A stretch of DNA of 64,000 bases from Eudromia elegans (taxonomy: Eukaryota; Chordata; Aves; Tinamiformes; Tinamidae): assembly GCA_003342815.1 (NCBI GenBank), contig PTEX01000313.1, forward strand, positions 201,841-265,840, in the 5' to 3' direction. Both the position numbers and the translations under genes were made by a program. The notes under the pieces are model-generated. The model was given only the letters and a program-made list of their open reading frames with translations, was not told the origin of the DNA and ran no database searches. How positions within the stretch are numbered: position 1 is the stretch's first letter; every line of letters begins with the position of its first letter. Shown piece by piece: positions 62,707 through 64,000 of this stretch.

Positions 62707-64000
62707 GCTGCAGTTGGCTCTCTTGCATACGTACATGTGGTTTGGGGACCACTTTCTAGGGGCTTCCTGGGATATTTGCAGCCCGAATGAGTAGCAGCAT
62801 GAGAATGTTGGGGTGGTTTTGTTGTTGTTTGCTGTTTTATTGTCCTGTGCAGACAATGAGAAGACGAGGCCTCTCTCAGGAAGGAGCACTCTCTGTCCTG
62901 GGGCTCGTGGCTTTCCTCGCTCGGGGATGGTGAGAACATAAACTTGCCTGACCGTGATGGGAAGTGGACGTTTGGGGGCTCTAGTTCACTCCAGTTGCTG
63001 CATGGCTTTGCTGGATAGATACCAAGAGGCTGTGCCCTGGCAAAGAGCTAGAAGAAATCTTTCAGTAAGCTAGGAAGAGCTGCTAGCTCTTTAATCCATC
63101 CTTTGCTTTAAAGCAAAGTACGATATAGAATAAGTAATTCCCTAAGCCTCCTGTAGATTTTCCTATGATCTGTTTGGTCTTTGCACCCGAATGGCTGCCT
63201 GGTCCATAGGCTTGGATGTGTCGTCTCTGACTGGCAATGCCACTCGTGTCTTTATGCAGAGCAGGTTTTTATAACAGTAGTTTCATTGCCACCTAAGGTC
63301 AGGATCTCATCCCTTACATGTGGATGCCTCTGCTTCAGGGGATGTAGTATACATAGAATATGTAGTATATACGGAGTGTGTGAGCATGGCATGGGCTGGG
63401 GAGGAGAGTTTGGGAAGGAATGGGGGAAAAGGATGAACATGGTGCTGGTTGCAGATGTTTTCAGCAATCTAGGTCTCTGCCATGGTGATGGAGCAGAGCG
63501 GCTGTTCACAACAGTAGGAAATCTTTCCTGCATTAAGTAGGGCTTAAAATGCTGTTAGCTGGAGGAAAACCCTGTGCAATGCAATGCATTCCCTGGGAGG
63601 TGTCTCTTTATGCAGGAATTTCAAGTCGGAGGAACATCCCTCGCATGCACAAGCTTGTCACTCTCCAGGTGTAGCCATCCCTGCCTGCACACTCCTTCCA
63701 GGTAGGAGAGGTGCCTGTGTTGCCTGTCAAACTCCCTGTCATCCAGATCTGAACCTCTTAGGAAATCAGGAGCAGCCTCGGGTGTCCCTGCTTTCCACAT
63801 CGTTGTGACTAAGCGCTTCAGCGTGTTCCAGCTCCTGTTGCTCGTTGCAAACGCTCCGGTTACCCGCGCGCTGCCCGCGCGTTTCTGCGGTCTCACGGAG
63901 CGGCTCCGCGTTGGGCAATCGGCGCGAATTAAACAGCTTGAGTCACGGTGTTGCCCTTTCTGCACACACCCACGTAAGCCTGCTGAGTGTGTACTGCTTG
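62707..64000 (+). other. SPNS2 intron to window end, no gene recognised
   Basis: A ttgttgttg run lies near 62818-62828. A 119-codon + frame (63181-63540) and short minus frames match nothing known to me. CpGs increase slightly at 63850-63930. The following SPNS2 exon is presumably beyond 64000. Confidence 0.65.

Noticed and set aside
61687-62939. Open frames of 400, 348 and 265 codons (-) and 349, 331 and 301 codons (+) as genes
   Set aside because: All frames are open because the minisatellite monomer lacks stops and is mostly a multiple of three. The products are Cys/Val or His/Thr repeats with no domain.

Overview
The window is vertebrate nuclear DNA, most likely from a bird or another sauropsid. 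Only two protein-coding exons can be read. Both belong to SPNS2, the major-facilitator transporter that exports sphingosine-1-phosphate, and both lie on the + strand: a 66-bp exon at 29158-29223 and a 137-bp exon at 49977-50113. They join in frame across a 20,753-bp intron. Together they encode the end of the first transmembrane segment, TM2, the MFS motif-A loop and most of TM3. The exon that should precede them (N-terminus up to a motif like NYLDRYTVA) and the one that should follow (a segment like the SRGLVGIGEASYS motif) were not found. The window therefore appears to be an internal slice of one gene, and more than 99% of it is intron.

The bird-like assignment rests on several points. A CR1 LINE fragment lies at about 18268-18372, old MIR-type SINE copies lie at about 18743-18935 and 32615-32771, and no L1, Alu or B1-like mammalian repeats were seen. 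Interspersed repeats are sparse, and short CpG-rich patches recur, as is usual for gene-dense avian microchromosomes. The species cannot be named from this.

Layout. 1-213 is a pyrimidine tract that begins with a 12-bp tandem array. 214-29157 is non-coding (probably the 3' part of intron 1), with CpG-rich patches near 9.7-10.4, 20.8 and 24.9-25.1 kb. 29158-29223 is an exon. 29224-49976 is an intron with a MIR copy, a 25-bp tandem repeat and CpG-rich patches near 35.9, 46.2-46.6, 47.1 and 48.3-48.6 kb. 49977-50113 is an exon. 50114-64000 is the start of the next intron, with CpG-rich patches near 54.5, 58.7 and 60.5 kb and a large CA-rich minisatellite at 61959-62706.

No prokaryote-type system, operon, CRISPR array, tRNA, rRNA or second gene was found. 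Nearly all other open frames look like chance frames in GC-rich intron or in the minisatellite. The most distinctive non-coding structure is the minisatellite, whose roughly 42-bp monomers are arranged in a roughly 287-bp higher-order repeat.
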